DNA of 64,000 nucleotides from Flavihumibacter soli (GCF_010692725.1 NZ_JAAFZB010000094.1:186001-250000); one strand, 5' to 3'. Positions 7,678 through 17,169 are shown, counted from the first letter of the stretch. Notes: a model not told the origin generated them from the sequence alone. Translations and numbers: made by a program.

Positions 7678-8133
7678 ATGAAGAAATCATTTCAAAATTT
7701 CGCAATTCTTTTATTCTTAATGTTTATGATTTCCTGCGATAAGGATCAAAAACTAATAGCCGAAATAGAAGGTGAATACGAAGTAGAGACAATCATCAAT
7801 TTCCAAAATGGCCAAGGCATTCCAGCTACATTTTCTGCCGGACGGATCTATTTTGAGGACTGTAAAATGAAGGACGGGACAGCGGGTAATTGTAATGGCT
7901 GGTATGAATTTGAGGGAAAATCGAGGGTCACTTTTCAATATAACACCAGAAAAGAAGGCGATGATAAAGTAATCGCTATTACTAATTTGAGCAACTTTAC
8001 CGAACCCAAAATTATGGGCAGCTTTAAGTTCGAGATAGATGGCAATAACTTGATATTAAATGGGATTGAGGAATCTGGAGGTGCCGACGGTTCAACAGTA
8101 AAATGGTATTCTGATATCAGGCTTTCTAAATAA
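7678..8133 (+). CDS. Small lipoprotein of unknown function
   Basis: The start at 7678 gives 151 residues with a lipoprotein signal peptide and lipobox ending at Cys20 (MFMISC, then Asp-Lys-Asp). An in-frame ATG at 7627 would place 17 unrelated residues before the signal. The mature domain resembles small beta-barrel or lipocalin-like lipoproteins of Bacteroidota: IEGEYEVETIINFQNG near the start, and repeated short strands with FKFEIDGNNLILNG near the end. It is the first gene after the LytTR-like operator and is followed 66 nt later by a TonB-dependent receptor gene, so it may be surface-exposed and part of the same uptake unit. I cannot assign a function. Confidence 0.8.
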   Translation: MKKSFQNFAILLFLMFMISCDKDQKLIAEIEGEYEVETIINFQNGQGIPATFSAGRIYFEDCKMKDGTAGNCNGWYEFEGKSRVTFQYNTRKEGDDKVIAITNLSNFTEPKIMGSFKFEIDGNNLILNGIEESGGADGSTVKWYSDIRLSK

Positions 8134-8199
8134 GCAGGAGACTCTGGCGGATAAAACAACGGACGATTTAACTAATTTATAATCCGCTCTCAGGCAAAC

Positions 8200-10557
8200 A
8201 TGATAAGAATAATCTACCTGCTGCTATTTTTTATACTATATATTTCTACTTCCTTTGGACAGCAGGCTGTAAGTATCAGCGGTTATATCAGTGACTTTCA
8301 TTCAGGTGAGCGGCTGGCCGGTGCGTCGGTGTACAGCCTGAATAATAAATCCGGCAGTAGCAGCAATGCTTACGGTTATTTCAGACTGGCCGCCGTAAAA
8401 GCAGGTACACAGCAAGTTGTGATCAGCATGCTGGGTTACCGGCCTGATACCTTGAGTCTTACCATCCACAAAGACACCTTTATCGAGGTTAAACTAATCT
8501 CAAAGACAGCTTCACTTGCGGAGGTGGCAATTACCGACTTCAGCAAACGCAATTTACACGTCAGTCAGATGAATAAGGTTGGTCTTAGCCCCGCCGAAAT
8601 TAAATCTCTACCCCGCTTTGCGGGCGAAGTGGATGTGGTGAAAGCCCTTCAGCTGCTCCCGGGTGTGAAAGCCGGAAGAGAAGGCTCCAGCGATTTCCAG
8701 GTTCGCGGTGGCGGGCCGGATCAGAACCTCATTCTGCTGGATGGCGTACCAATATATAATTCATCGCATACCCTTGGCTTGTTCTCGGTTTTTAATGCCG
8801 ATGCGATTAAAACCGTGGAACTCTCTAAAGGCGGTTTTCCTTCCAGGTATGGGGGCAGATTGTCATCCGTTCTCGACATACAGTTGAAGGATGGTAACAA
8901 TGATCATTTTCGCTTTGACGTGAGTGCCGGCTTAATCTCTTCCAAACTGCTGCTGGAAGGGCCCCTGAAAAATAAGAACACCACGTTCATGATCGGCGCC
9001 CGGCGAACTTATCTTGATTTAATCAATAGCATCAGGCAGGCAGGATCGGGAAGTAGTAACAACTATAACTTTTACGACCTGAACGCCAAGATCAGTCATC
9101 GTTTCTCTGAAAAAGACCGTCTATACTTCAGTATCTATTCGGGCAATGACCGTTTAGCTTTAAAGTACGCCAATAATAATGATCTGGATAAACGGAACAA
9201 TTCGATAGCCTGGGGAAGTGTTACCTCTGCCCTTCGTTATAATCATTTATTTAATGATGCGCTGTTCGGGAATTTAACACTTACCTACACGAATTATCAA
9301 TTTAAAATTGATAACCAGACGCTGGATAAAGACGATAAAACAGATTATACATTGTCTTACTCTTCTAAAATCAAAGATGCCGGGGTTAAAATGGATTTTG
9401 ATTATATCCCGTCCAATAACCACTTTATTCGTTTTGGCAGTAATGCGGTGATGCATGATTTTCAGCCAAATGTTACGAGTATTAAAAGCATGGATGATGG
9501 AGATACATTAGCTGATACGGCCTATAACCGGAACGTGGTCAAAGCATTTGAATATTACCTTTATGCTGAAGATGAGATCCGGATAAGCCGCAAGCTGCAG
9601 GCAAATGTGGGTCTGCATTTCTCAGGTTTTCATGTTCAGCAGAAAAACTATACCTCTTTACAGCCCCGTTTCAGTCTTAACTGGATGCTTACTAATAATA
9701 ATGCCATTCGGGCCTCTTACGCCCGTATGAGCCAGTATATTCACCTCTTATCGGCCACCGATTCGGGGAGTCCGGCAGACATCTGGGTACCCAGTACCAA
9801 TAGTATTGAGCCTCAAAATTCATGGCAGAGTACCATCGGCTTTGCCAGGGTGTTGGAGAACAGCCGTTTTGAGTTTAACGTGGATGCCTTTTATAAAGAA
9901 ATGAACCATGTTATTGAATATAAACAGGGAGCCACTTTTTTAGCTACTGATTCAGAACAGGGTCTGATCGATGAAGCAAGTCAGTCATTTGAAACAAAAG
10001 TAATTGCAGGTAAGGGCACAGCGTATGGTGCAGAGTTTCTGCTCAGGAAAAAAGAGGGCAAATCTTTTGGCTGGGTTGCATATACGCTGGCATGGAGTAA
10101 CCGGAATTTTGAAGGCATTAACAATAACGAAGTTTATCCATACAGCTATGACAGCCGTCATAATCTTTCGGTGGTAATGAACCATCATTTAAGCAAACGG
10201 ATACGGGTCTCAGGTACATGGGTTTACAGTTCCGGATTACCCGCCACGGTGCAGCTTTCATCTTATGGATATTATGATGAGAACGGGATAAAGGAGTCTT
10301 TGGAAAATGTGAATGTCAGGAATAATGTCAGGATGAAGAGTTATCACCGCCTTGACCTGGGAATCTCGTTTGTGAAACAGAAGAAGAGAGGCGAACGCAG
10401 CTGGAACATTTCGGTCTACAATGCCTATAACCGAAAAAATCCTTATTTCATTGAATCAGGACAGCAAGGTGCGGGGGCAAATGGTAAAACGAAGATGTAC
10501 CAATATTCTTTGTTGCCGGTAATTCCTTCGTTCAGTTATAGCTATAGTTTTAGATAG
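8200..10557 (+). CDS. TonB-dependent receptor with carboxypeptidase-regulatory-like N-domain
   Basis: A signal peptide (about residues 1-20, ending SFG-Q) precedes a CarboxypepD_reg-like domain at about 24-105 (VSISGYISDFHSGERLAGAS). The plug at about 125-230 has EVDVVKALQLLPGVKAGREG, QVRGGGPDQNLILLDGVPIY and SKGGFPSRYGGRLSSVLDI. The remaining 550 residues form the outer-membrane barrel, ending in aromatic strands. At 785 residues it is shorter than SusC (about 1000) and belongs to the class that pairs with DUF4249 lipoproteins, which indeed follow 8 nt later. It would import an unknown ligand powered by TonB-ExbBD. The LytTR-like operator lies upstream of the cluster. Confidence 0.93.
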   Translation: MIRIIYLLLFFILYISTSFGQQAVSISGYISDFHSGERLAGASVYSLNNKSGSSSNAYGYFRLAAVKAGTQQVVISMLGYRPDTLSLTIHKDTFIEVKLISKTASLAEVAITDFSKRNLHVSQMNKVGLSPAEIKSLPRFAGEVDVVKALQLLPGVKAGREGSSDFQVRGGGPDQNLILLDGVPIYNSSHTLGLFSVFNADAIKTVELSKGGFPSRYGGRLSSVLDIQLKDGNNDHFRFDVSAGLISSKLLLEGPLKNKNTTFMIGARRTYLDLINSIRQAGSGSSNNYNFYDLNAKISHRFSEKDRLYFSIYSGNDRLALKYANNNDLDKRNNSIAWGSVTSALRYNHLFNDALFGNLTLTYTNYQFKIDNQTLDKDDKTDYTLSYSSKIKDAGVKMDFDYIPSNNHFIRFGSNAVMHDFQPNVTSIKSMDDGDTLADTAYNRNVVKAFEYYLYAEDEIRISRKLQANVGLHFSGFHVQQKNYTSLQPRFSLNWMLTNNNAIRASYARMSQYIHLLSATDSGSPADIWVPSTNSIEPQNSWQSTIGFARVLENSRFEFNVDAFYKEMNHVIEYKQGATFLATDSEQGLIDEASQSFETKVIAGKGTAYGAEFLLRKKEGKSFGWVAYTLAWSNRNFEGINNNEVYPYSYDSRHNLSVVMNHHLSKRIRVSGTWVYSSGLPATVQLSSYGYYDENGIKESLENVNVRNNVRMKSYHRLDLGISFVKQKKRGERSWNISVYNAYNRKNPYFIESGQQGAGANGKTKMYQYSLLPVIPSFSYSYSFR

Positions 10558-10565
10558 TTGCCGCC

Positions 10566-11504
10566 ATGAAATCAATCCTTAGTTCTAAAAATAGTTACCC
10601 TTTCAGGCACAGAATTGCCGGCTCAGTAAAGAATGTATTGCTGCTTTGTGTACCCGCGTTACTGGTTCTCTCAGCTTGCGAAACGGTTATAGAAATTGAC
10701 CTTCCTGTTGAAAAACCCAAGCTGGTAGTCAATTCGATCTTTAACGCAGATAGCCTTCTGACCGTGAATGTTACGAAAAGCCGCCCGAGCAGCGAATCCG
10801 GGCATGATTTTGAAACGGTAGAAAATGCGATCGTTGAGGTGTTTAAAGACAGACAAAGCCTGGGTATCCTAAGTTACCATGGAAAGGGAAATTACAAAAC
10901 CCTAAATAAGTTTCCGAACGAACCAAGTGCTGAATATGCCATTACAGTTAAAGCCCCCGGCTTTAACACAGCTGAAACCAGGGAAAGTATGCCCTTAAAA
11001 CCGGTGATCAGTGCAGTACAAGTTGAGGCTGATAGACAAAACAGTCTTAAAACATCAAAAGAATTTAAAACCCGGTTTATCCTCCATGATCCGGCAGAAA
11101 GCAATTTTTACTTCCTGAGGGCCTGGTTAGTCAATAAGAAAGGCGACAGAAGCCCGGTTAATGTAAGTCTGAGAAATATACTGGGACAGTTTTCCCCTTT
11201 GCGGTCGGAACCCCTGAAAATATACGTATTTGATGACAAATCTTTTAATGCAAAAGATCTGAATATCGAATTGGACATTCAAACCTATATAGCTTCTAGT
11301 GACCTCAGCCAGTACAGTATTTCAATTGAAATAGCCAGTATTCCAAAAAGTTATTTTGACTACCTGTACTCCGTGAAAAAGCAGTTTGAAGATATTCCCT
11401 TGCTTGAACCAAAGAATCTGCCATTAAGCAATAATATTCAAAACGGTCTCGGGGTCTTTGCGCCTTATAATGCTGTAGGTTCCTCTTTTGATTTAATCCA
11501 GTAG
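10566..11504 (+). CDS. DUF4249 lipoprotein, partner of the TonB-dependent receptor
   Basis: This 312-residue lipoprotein has its lipobox at Cys38 (VLSAC, after an unusually long basic N-region). The opening mature segment ETVIEIDLPVEKPKLVVNSI is characteristic of DUF4249 proteins, followed by an Ig-like region (SRPSSESGHDFETVENAIVE) and the C-terminal SSFDLIQ. It starts 8 nt after the receptor stop codon, so it is translated from the same mRNA. By analogy with SusCD pairs, the family is thought to act as a surface lipoprotein lid for its receptor; the substrate is unknown. Confidence 0.9.
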   Translation: MKSILSSKNSYPFRHRIAGSVKNVLLLCVPALLVLSACETVIEIDLPVEKPKLVVNSIFNADSLLTVNVTKSRPSSESGHDFETVENAIVEVFKDRQSLGILSYHGKGNYKTLNKFPNEPSAEYAITVKAPGFNTAETRESMPLKPVISAVQVEADRQNSLKTSKEFKTRFILHDPAESNFYFLRAWLVNKKGDRSPVNVSLRNILGQFSPLRSEPLKIYVFDDKSFNAKDLNIELDIQTYIASSDLSQYSISIEIASIPKSYFDYLYSVKKQFEDIPLLEPKNLPLSNNIQNGLGVFAPYNAVGSSFDLIQ

Positions 11505-11545
11505 CTTAATGAAGGCATTCGTACAATAGATTAGAATTTCATAAA

Positions 11546-11767
11546 ATGAACTATCTACAGAAAATACTTTTCTTCTCCTTCTCATTAATTTACTTCCAAC
11601 CCGCGAAGGCGCAAATTGAGGATCCGGTGAAGATCTCTACCTGTTTTGAAAGGCTGAAAGGTAATGAAGGATATATCGTCGTTAAAGCTGAGATGCCTGC
11701 GGAGTGGCATATATACTCTCAATTTTTGGAGGAATTGTTTTATCCAGGTAATATTAAAATCGAATAA
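11546..11767 (+). pseudogene. Truncated DsbD-alpha-like (cytochrome c biogenesis/disulfide reductase N-domain) fragment
   Basis: A signal peptide (about residues 1-22, ending AKAQ) is followed by DPVKISTCFERLKGNEGYIV and then PAEWHIYSQ, which resembles the start of the N-terminal domain of Bacteroidota DsbD-like proteins (xWHIYSQ). In those proteins the motif continues for another 80 or more residues. Here the frame ends 14 residues later, and a thioredoxin-family gene begins 2 nt after the stop. The frame could be a remnant left by deletion or a genuine 73-residue secreted peptide. The intact signal peptide and tight spacing mean expression is possible. Confidence 0.5.
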
Positions 11768-11769
11768 TT

Positions 11770-13062
11770 ATGAAGATCCTTTTTTTGATTGTTTTATTCT
11801 CCGCTGGCAGCTTGTTCGCCAATGCTCAGGAGGCAAAAGGCATCCGGTTTGAAACCGGTCTTAGCTGGACGCAGGTTAAAGAAAAAGCCCTGAAAGAAAA
11901 CAAGTATATTTTCCTGGATGCCTATACGACCTGGTGCCTTCCCTGTAAAAAAATGGCCAAAGAGATCTTCCCGCAGGATACCGTCGGCAAGTTTTTCAAT
12001 AAGAATTTCATCAACGTAGCCGCTCAGTTTGACGTCACCAAAAAAGACAAGGAGGAAGTGAAAAAGTGGTATAAGGACATCGAATTGCTTAAAAAAGCTT
12101 ATAAGTTCGACAACTTCCCCACTTACCTGTTCTTCAATCCCCAGGGCGAACTAGTCCATAGCGTTTACGGCGCTTCTGAGACAGCAGAAGAGTTTATGGC
12201 TAAGTCGAAAGATGCATTAAATCCTAACATGCAATATGCCAGTCTTAAAAGCCAGTATATCGCAGGGAACAGGCAGGCAAATTTTCTTTTAACATTATTA
12301 AAATCTGCCCTTTCAAATAAAGACAAGAGCCTGATCCCGGAAATAACCACGTCCTATTTTGCTATCCAGAAAGACCTTCTGACACCCGATAACTTGACGG
12401 CTATTGCACTGGTAACCTCGAAACCTACTGATCCGGGTTTTTCGGTACTTCGAAATAATACGGCCCAAGCAGACCTGGTCCTTGGTAAAGGGCGAAGTGC
12501 TGAGATTGTTAAGACAGCAATCTTTGATGAAATTTTTCTTCCGGCACTTAGAATAAATGGGGTCAAAACCAATTACGGTGGTGGTATGAGTATTATTTCA
12601 GGGCCGGTAAATGAAAAAGTTAACTGGTCAGAGCTGAAAGAAAAACTAGACTCAAAATATCCCGAACTATCAGCTGAATTAATGTCGTTGGCTCGTTTGA
12701 CCCACGCTGACTGGCTTGCAAACTGGCCCTTATTTACCGACGCCGTTTCTGAATACCTTGCTAAATATTCTGAAGGACTAACGAGGGGGCAGCTTAATTC
12801 TTATGCCAACACAATTTTACGCAATAGCGATGATCAGGAACTTCTTAGCCAGGCATTGAGCTGGGCGATAACAGATCTGCAGGGACTTGAAGGAAAGGAG
12901 AAAATTGGGGGATTATATACCTGCTCAAACTTAATGTATAAAACGGGTAAGAAAGAAGAGGCGATCAAGCTGGTTGAAGAAGCGATTGAAATCACCGGAG
13001 GTTCAAATAAGAACTTCACCGAGCTTTTAGATAAAATGAACAAAGGAGAAAGAACCTGGTAG
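11770..13062 (+). CDS. Secreted thioredoxin-family protein
   Basis: A signal peptide (about residues 1-20, ending FANAQ) leads to a thioredoxin fold at about 28-155. It has an active-site motif WCLPC (Cys56 and Cys59) and the cis-proline region FDNFPTYLFFNPQGE. The following 270 or so residues are alpha-helical with repeat-like character (residues 330-430, VEEAIEITGG), unlike a plain thioredoxin of about 110 residues. It probably reduces disulfides or acts as a chaperone-like reductase in the periplasm. It starts 2 nt after the truncated DsbD-like frame, which suggests the ancestral locus encoded a reducing pathway. Confidence 0.87.
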   Translation: MKILFLIVLFSAGSLFANAQEAKGIRFETGLSWTQVKEKALKENKYIFLDAYTTWCLPCKKMAKEIFPQDTVGKFFNKNFINVAAQFDVTKKDKEEVKKWYKDIELLKKAYKFDNFPTYLFFNPQGELVHSVYGASETAEEFMAKSKDALNPNMQYASLKSQYIAGNRQANFLLTLLKSALSNKDKSLIPEITTSYFAIQKDLLTPDNLTAIALVTSKPTDPGFSVLRNNTAQADLVLGKGRSAEIVKTAIFDEIFLPALRINGVKTNYGGGMSIISGPVNEKVNWSELKEKLDSKYPELSAELMSLARLTHADWLANWPLFTDAVSEYLAKYSEGLTRGQLNSYANTILRNSDDQELLSQALSWAITDLQGLEGKEKIGGLYTCSNLMYKTGKKEEAIKLVEEAIEITGGSNKNFTELLDKMNKGERTW

Positions 13063-13343
13063 CAGGGTCTCCTCATCGTTTTCAGTTTATAGATAATTGA
13101 TCATGTTCGACCCCGTCGGGGTCGGAGAATTCGATCACACGTGCTTGCTATAAACCTTTGATGCCTTCAACATCATGTTTTTAATTGCGTGATTGCAGGA
13201 ATTTCTCTGGATAAGGCCTTAATCCTGACGGCCGCTGAGCTCGTTTTGGGCAAGATGCATGTATGCCAGCAGAGGCCAGTGACCCCGTCTGGCAGCATCA
13301 GTACTATTAGTAGTTTTGAAGAAAGGACCCGAAGGTCCGGCAA

Positions 13344-13652
13344 TTATTTATTGCCGCCTTCAGTTGCTTCCCGGATAGATTCCTGCTCACGCAGGGCGTC
13401 CACGTTATTCTTTTTACCGAAATCATCCTTGCTCTCTGCGAAGCTGCTAAGGATCTCGGCGATCTTATCCAGGTTATCAGCAATATTCTGATGAACATCG
13501 GGTAAGATCCTGTCAAGCGTTTTATTCCCCAGTTCGATATTGTCTACCTCGATCTTACCGATCTTCTGAACGATAACGGTCTGGCTGTTCTTCAGATCTT
13601 CCAGTTCCCGCGTTATCTTTTCCATCAGCTCAAATTTCTTTAAATTATCCAT
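13344..13652 (-). CDS. Small coiled-coil hypothetical protein
   Basis: The start at 13652 gives 102 residues; an ATG 12 codons upstream is less likely because that stretch is unlike the rest. The sequence is highly charged with heptad-like spacing of Leu and Ile (LKKFELMEKITRELEDLKNS; IGKIEVDNIELGNKTLDRIL; NIADNLDKIAEILSSFAESK), which predicts helices and a coiled coil for most of its length. It has no signal peptide or membrane helix. I do not recognise a family. It is isolated between a spacer and a tandem-repeat region. Confidence 0.6.
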   Translation of the reverse strand: MDNLKKFELMEKITRELEDLKNSQTVIVQKIGKIEVDNIELGNKTLDRILPDVHQNIADNLDKIAEILSSFAESKDDFGKKNNVDALREQESIREATEGGNK

Positions 13653-13724
13653 AACAATGTTTTTTAGGTGAATATCATTTATAACCACCTGATTAACAAT
13701 TACCCGGCCAAGCAGGTTTGTGGG

Positions 13725-13875
13725 AATTAAGAATTACAATTAAGAATTACGAATTAAGAATTACGAATTACGATTTACGATTTACGATTTACGATTTACG
13801 TAATGGGATTTACGGGATTACCGACCTACGAATTATCACGTATGACTTACAACTTATTACTTACAACTTACAACC
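13725..13875. repeat. Degenerate heptanucleotide tandem repeats
   Basis: Unit variants of about 7 nt: GAATTAA/GAATTAC copies at 13725-13770, four exact CGATTTA units at 13771-13798, then looser ACTTACA-type copies to 13875. The array fills the spacer downstream of riboflavin synthase and upstream of the coiled-coil gene on the minus strand. It is one of five such arrays in the window. Confidence 0.85.
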
Positions 13876-14466
13876 TCAGGAAGGGCGCTGTAGCAGGCGG
13901 CTAACATATTTGCCGATGATATCGAACTCGAGGTTAACGGTCGAGCCGGGTCTGACGTGCTGCAGGTTAGTGTGTTCGAAGGTGTAAGGAATGATGGCTA
14001 CCGAAAAACTATTATCTTTTGAATTGACCACCGTCAGGCTGATCCCGTTGACACAAATGGAGCCTTTCTCAACGGTGATATTTCCGGCGGCGGCATCATA
14101 TTCGAAAGTATATTCCCAGCTTCCCTCCAGTTCTGAAAGCGCGATACAGGTCGCGGTCTGATCCGCATGGCCCTGCACGATATGGCCGTCGAGGCGGCCG
14201 TTCATCTGCATGCAGCGCTCCAGGTTCACCAGGTCGCCGGCCTTCAGTTCGCCCAGGTTCGTTTTCGACAAAGTTTCGGCTATTGCAGTCACCGTGTGCT
14301 CGCCGGGGCTCAGTTCCACCACCGTCAGACATACGCCGTTATGCGCCACACTTTGGTCGATCTTCAGTTCATGAGAGATGGCAGAGGCTATGCTGATATG
14401 CAGGTTGTCCAGCTCTTTTCGGAGCTTAGTGACTGTGCCGAGGGTTTCAATGATGCCGGTAAACAT
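13876..14466 (-). CDS. ribE: Riboflavin synthase, alpha subunit
   Basis: This 196-residue enzyme converts two 6,7-dimethyl-8-ribityllumazine molecules to riboflavin plus a pyrimidinedione in the cytoplasm. It starts with the diagnostic MFTGIIE and has two lumazine-binding repeats of about 95 residues: SVAHNGVCLTVVELSPGEHTV in the first and GSICVNGISLTVVN in the second. HIVQGHADQTA spans the middle. It has the expected length and no missing block. Other riboflavin genes are not adjacent. The gene is sometimes called ribC, depending on the organism. Confidence 0.97.
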   Translation of the reverse strand: MFTGIIETLGTVTKLRKELDNLHISIASAISHELKIDQSVAHNGVCLTVVELSPGEHTVTAIAETLSKTNLGELKAGDLVNLERCMQMNGRLDGHIVQGHADQTATCIALSELEGSWEYTFEYDAAAGNITVEKGSICVNGISLTVVNSKDNSFSVAIIPYTFEHTNLQHVRPGSTVNLEFDIIGKYVSRLLQRPS

Positions 14467-14472
14467 TTTTTT

Positions 14473-14612
14473 AGATATGAGATTTTAGATATTAGATATT
14501 AGACTGAGGGTGGAAGGTTAAGGGTTGAAGGTTGAAGGTTAAGGGTTAAAGGTTAAAAACGAACTGCGAACTCCAAACTCCAAGCTCCAAACACCAAACT
14601 CCCAACTCCCAA
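14473..14612. repeat. Heptanucleotide tandem repeats upstream of riboflavin synthase
   Basis: TTAGATA-type units (14473-14500), GAAGGTT/AAGGGTT units (14510-14560) and AACTCCA-like units (14567-14612) follow one another, all with a period near 7 nt. The array occupies the whole spacer between accC and the riboflavin synthase start codon, so it must form the 5' untranslated region of riboflavin synthase. Confidence 0.85.
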
Positions 14613-16094
14613 CTACCACATCTTCCTCGACTTCCACTTCGATGCTTCGGTATTATTGCTGGTTGCTATCGCCTTATTCGAGGCCTTCTGCATCAGCTGT
14701 GCTCCTATTATGGCGGCGATCAGGGCTTCGTCTTCATTACCCTCGTCCAGGAACTCAGGCTTAAAATACTGCTCGACGAAATGCGTATTGAAATCGCCGG
14801 ATACGAATGCCGGGTGTTTCATGACAAATTTCCCGAATGCAAGGGTGGTCTGAATACCGGTGATCTGGTATTCGTCTATCGCCCGGATCATACGTTCAAT
14901 GGCCTCTGTACGATCATGACCGAAGGTCACGAGTTTGGCTATCATAGGATCATAATAGATCGGGATCTCCATACCCTGTTCGAAACCGTCATCTACCCTT
15001 ACACCCGGGCCCTTCGGCGTCTGGTAGGTTTGCAGGGTACCGATATCTGGAAGGAAGTTATTGGCTGGATCTTCCGCATATACCCTTACCTCGATCGCAT
15101 GACCGTTTATCTTTAGGTCCTCCTGTTTGAAGCTTAGCGCTTCTCCCCTGGCAACCCGAATCTGCTCCTTGACCAGGTCAATGCCGGTGATCATCTCGGT
15201 TACGGGATGCTCAACCTGCAGACGCGTGTTCATTTCGAGAAAATAGAAATCCAGATTCTCGTCCATGATGAACTCAACGGTACCGGCGCCGGTATAGCTG
15301 CATGAACGGGCCACATCAACTGCACACTTACCCATTCTTTCCCTGATCTCAGGGGCGAGAACAGAAGAAGGCGCTTCCTCAACAACTTTCTGGTGTCGGC
15401 GCTGCACCGAACAGTCGCGTTCAAATAAATGAACGATATTCCCGTGGTTGTCGCCGAGCACCTGGATCTCGATATGCCTTGGTGAGGAAACATAGCGCTC
15501 GATAAATACCGAGCCGTCGCCAAAGGCCGAGGTGGCTTCTGATACGGCAAGGTTCATTTGTTCAATGAAATCTTCCGGCCTGTTCACGATCCGCATTCCT
15601 TTACCACCGCCACCGGCCGCAGCCTTGATCAGGATCGGAAAGCCGACCTCGACAGCCCTCCTCTGTGCTTCCGTAATATCCGTGATCGCCTCTTCCGTGC
15701 CCGGAACCATCGGTATATTATATTTCATTGCGGCGGCTTTAGCCGACAGCTTATTACCCATGATCTCCATTGCCTCAGGAGAAGGGCCGATCAGTATGAG
15801 GCCGGCCTGCTTTACCTGGCGGGCGAATTCCGCGTTTTCTGACAGGAAACCGTAACCCGGATGAATTGCCTCAGCACCGGTCTGGCGACAGGCTTCTATG
15901 ATTCTATCACCCACTAAATACGACTGGTTGGACGGTGGCGGGCCTATACAAATAGATTCGTCCGCGTAGCGGACATGCAGTGCATTCCGGTCGGCTTCAG
16001 AATAAACGGCGACGGTTTTAATCCCCATTTCACGGGCAGAACGCATGACCCGCAAGGCGATTTCACCACGGTTGGCAACCAGGATTTTATTCAT
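14613..16094 (-). CDS. accC: Biotin carboxylase subunit (acetyl-/acyl-CoA carboxylase)
   Basis: This 493-residue biotin carboxylase carboxylates the biotin of a carrier protein using ATP and bicarbonate. The N-terminal domain begins MNKILVANRGEIALRVMRSA. The ATP-grasp domain has the glycine-rich KAAAGGGGKGMRIV at about 158-171, and the conserved FLEMNTRLQVEHPVTE is near 285-300. It is 40-50 residues longer than a typical AccC because of a hydrophilic C-terminal tail ending KWKSRKMW. No biotin carrier or carboxyltransferase gene lies next to it, so the physiological partner (acetyl-, propionyl- or another acyl-CoA carboxylase) is unresolved. Confidence 0.93.
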   Translation of the reverse strand: MNKILVANRGEIALRVMRSAREMGIKTVAVYSEADRNALHVRYADESICIGPPPSNQSYLVGDRIIEACRQTGAEAIHPGYGFLSENAEFARQVKQAGLILIGPSPEAMEIMGNKLSAKAAAMKYNIPMVPGTEEAITDITEAQRRAVEVGFPILIKAAAGGGGKGMRIVNRPEDFIEQMNLAVSEATSAFGDGSVFIERYVSSPRHIEIQVLGDNHGNIVHLFERDCSVQRRHQKVVEEAPSSVLAPEIRERMGKCAVDVARSCSYTGAGTVEFIMDENLDFYFLEMNTRLQVEHPVTEMITGIDLVKEQIRVARGEALSFKQEDLKINGHAIEVRVYAEDPANNFLPDIGTLQTYQTPKGPGVRVDDGFEQGMEIPIYYDPMIAKLVTFGHDRTEAIERMIRAIDEYQITGIQTTLAFGKFVMKHPAFVSGDFNTHFVEQYFKPEFLDEGNEDEALIAAIIGAQLMQKASNKAIATSNNTEASKWKSRKMW

Positions 16095-16095
16095 G

Positions 16096-16140
16096 AGTAC
16101 TTACTTAGTATTTAGTAGGTAGTATTTAGTATTTAGACCT
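16096..16140. repeat. Short TAGTATT-type tandem repeats upstream of accC
   Basis: TAGTATT/TAGTAGG/TTTAGTA units of about 7 nt fill 16096-16140, directly upstream of the accC start codon on the minus strand. Confidence 0.7.
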
Positions 16141-16149
16141 ATGATTCGC

Positions 16150-17169
16150 TTAGTGAAGTTTCCGGAGTTGTTCAACGGTGTAACTGATCATATCCGGGCT
16201 GACATCCAGGTGAGTAACAAAGCGTATCATCTGCTTGCCAAATGTGTTACATTTTATCCCATGGTGATTTAGCTTACTGACAAACTCGTCTCCATGGTGA
16301 TGATCATCAAGTTCGAAGATCACGATATTGGTCTCAACCGGCATAACATGCTTTACGAAGGGAAGGTCCTTCAAAGCAGCACCTAGTATCGCGGCATGAT
16401 CATGATCCTGCTGCAGACGCTCTACATTGTTATCCAACGCATAGATGCCTGCTGCCGCTAAAAAGCCTGCCTGCCGCATTCCGCCACCAAATATCTTTCG
16501 AACCCGCTTTGCTTTTGCAATGGTCTGTGCACTGCCCAGCAGTACCGATCCGACAGGGGCGCCCAGTCCTTTGGAGAGGCAAATGGATATGCCATCAAAC
16601 ATATTTCCGTAATCCGATGCATCGTCGCCTGTCTTGACCAGGGCGTTAAAGAGGCGCGCACCGTCAAGATGCAGCTTCAGGTTCTTCATGCGGCATAAAT
16701 GGTAGATCGGCTCGATCTGACCTACCGTGTAGCAGCTTCCACCGCCCCTGTTGACTGTATTTTCGAGTACGACCAGGCTAGATTTAGGATAGTGAATATT
16801 ATCAGGATTGATATGCGGTTCGATCAGTTCGGGTGTCAGCCTTCCCCTGTCGCCATAAAGAAGACGCACCGATGCGGACGAATTAAAGGCTATACCGCCG
16901 CCTTCGTAGCGGTAGACATGCGCAGTTTCATCGCAAATAACCTCATCCATCGGCTGGGTAAAGCATTTGATCGCAATCTGGTTCGTCATCGTTCCGGAGG
17001 GACAGAATAGTCCGGCTTCCATACCGAATATTTGTGCAGCCTTTTCTTCCAGCTCGTTGATGGTTTCGTCTTCCCCGAAAACGTCGTCACCGACACGGGC
17101 ACTCATCATGGCTTCCAGCATTTCCTTACCGGGTTTGGTAACCGTATCACTGCGCAGATCAACTATCAT
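16150..17169 (-). CDS. ltaE: Low-specificity L-threonine aldolase
   Basis: This 339-residue PLP enzyme of the fold-I beta-eliminating-lyase family cleaves threonine or allo-threonine to glycine and acetaldehyde in the cytoplasm. It begins MIVDLRSDTVTKPGKEMLEAM and has the characteristic VGDDVFGEDETINELE. The PLP-binding lysine is Lys200 in ICLSKGLGAPVGSVLLG. The dimer and substrate blocks LHLDGARLFNA and GGGMRQAGFLAAAG are intact. Length is normal and the start is supported by the DLRSDT motif. It may supply glycine. The adjacent 5' spacer carries heptad repeats. Confidence 0.94.
   Translation of the reverse strand: MIVDLRSDTVTKPGKEMLEAMMSARVGDDVFGEDETINELEEKAAQIFGMEAGLFCPSGTMTNQIAIKCFTQPMDEVICDETAHVYRYEGGGIAFNSSASVRLLYGDRGRLTPELIEPHINPDNIHYPKSSLVVLENTVNRGGGSCYTVGQIEPIYHLCRMKNLKLHLDGARLFNALVKTGDDASDYGNMFDGISICLSKGLGAPVGSVLLGSAQTIAKAKRVRKIFGGGMRQAGFLAAAGIYALDNNVERLQQDHDHAAILGAALKDLPFVKHVMPVETNIVIFELDDHHHGDEFVSKLNHHGIKCNTFGKQMIRFVTHLDVSPDMISYTVEQLRKLH

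Noticed and set aside
13105-13130. GTTCGACCCC-like sequence resembling a tRNA T-arm with a perfect 7-bp hairpin
   Set aside because: The flanking sequence gives no acceptor, D- or anticodon arm. The hairpin also lacks a T-run, so it is neither a tRNA nor a clear terminator.
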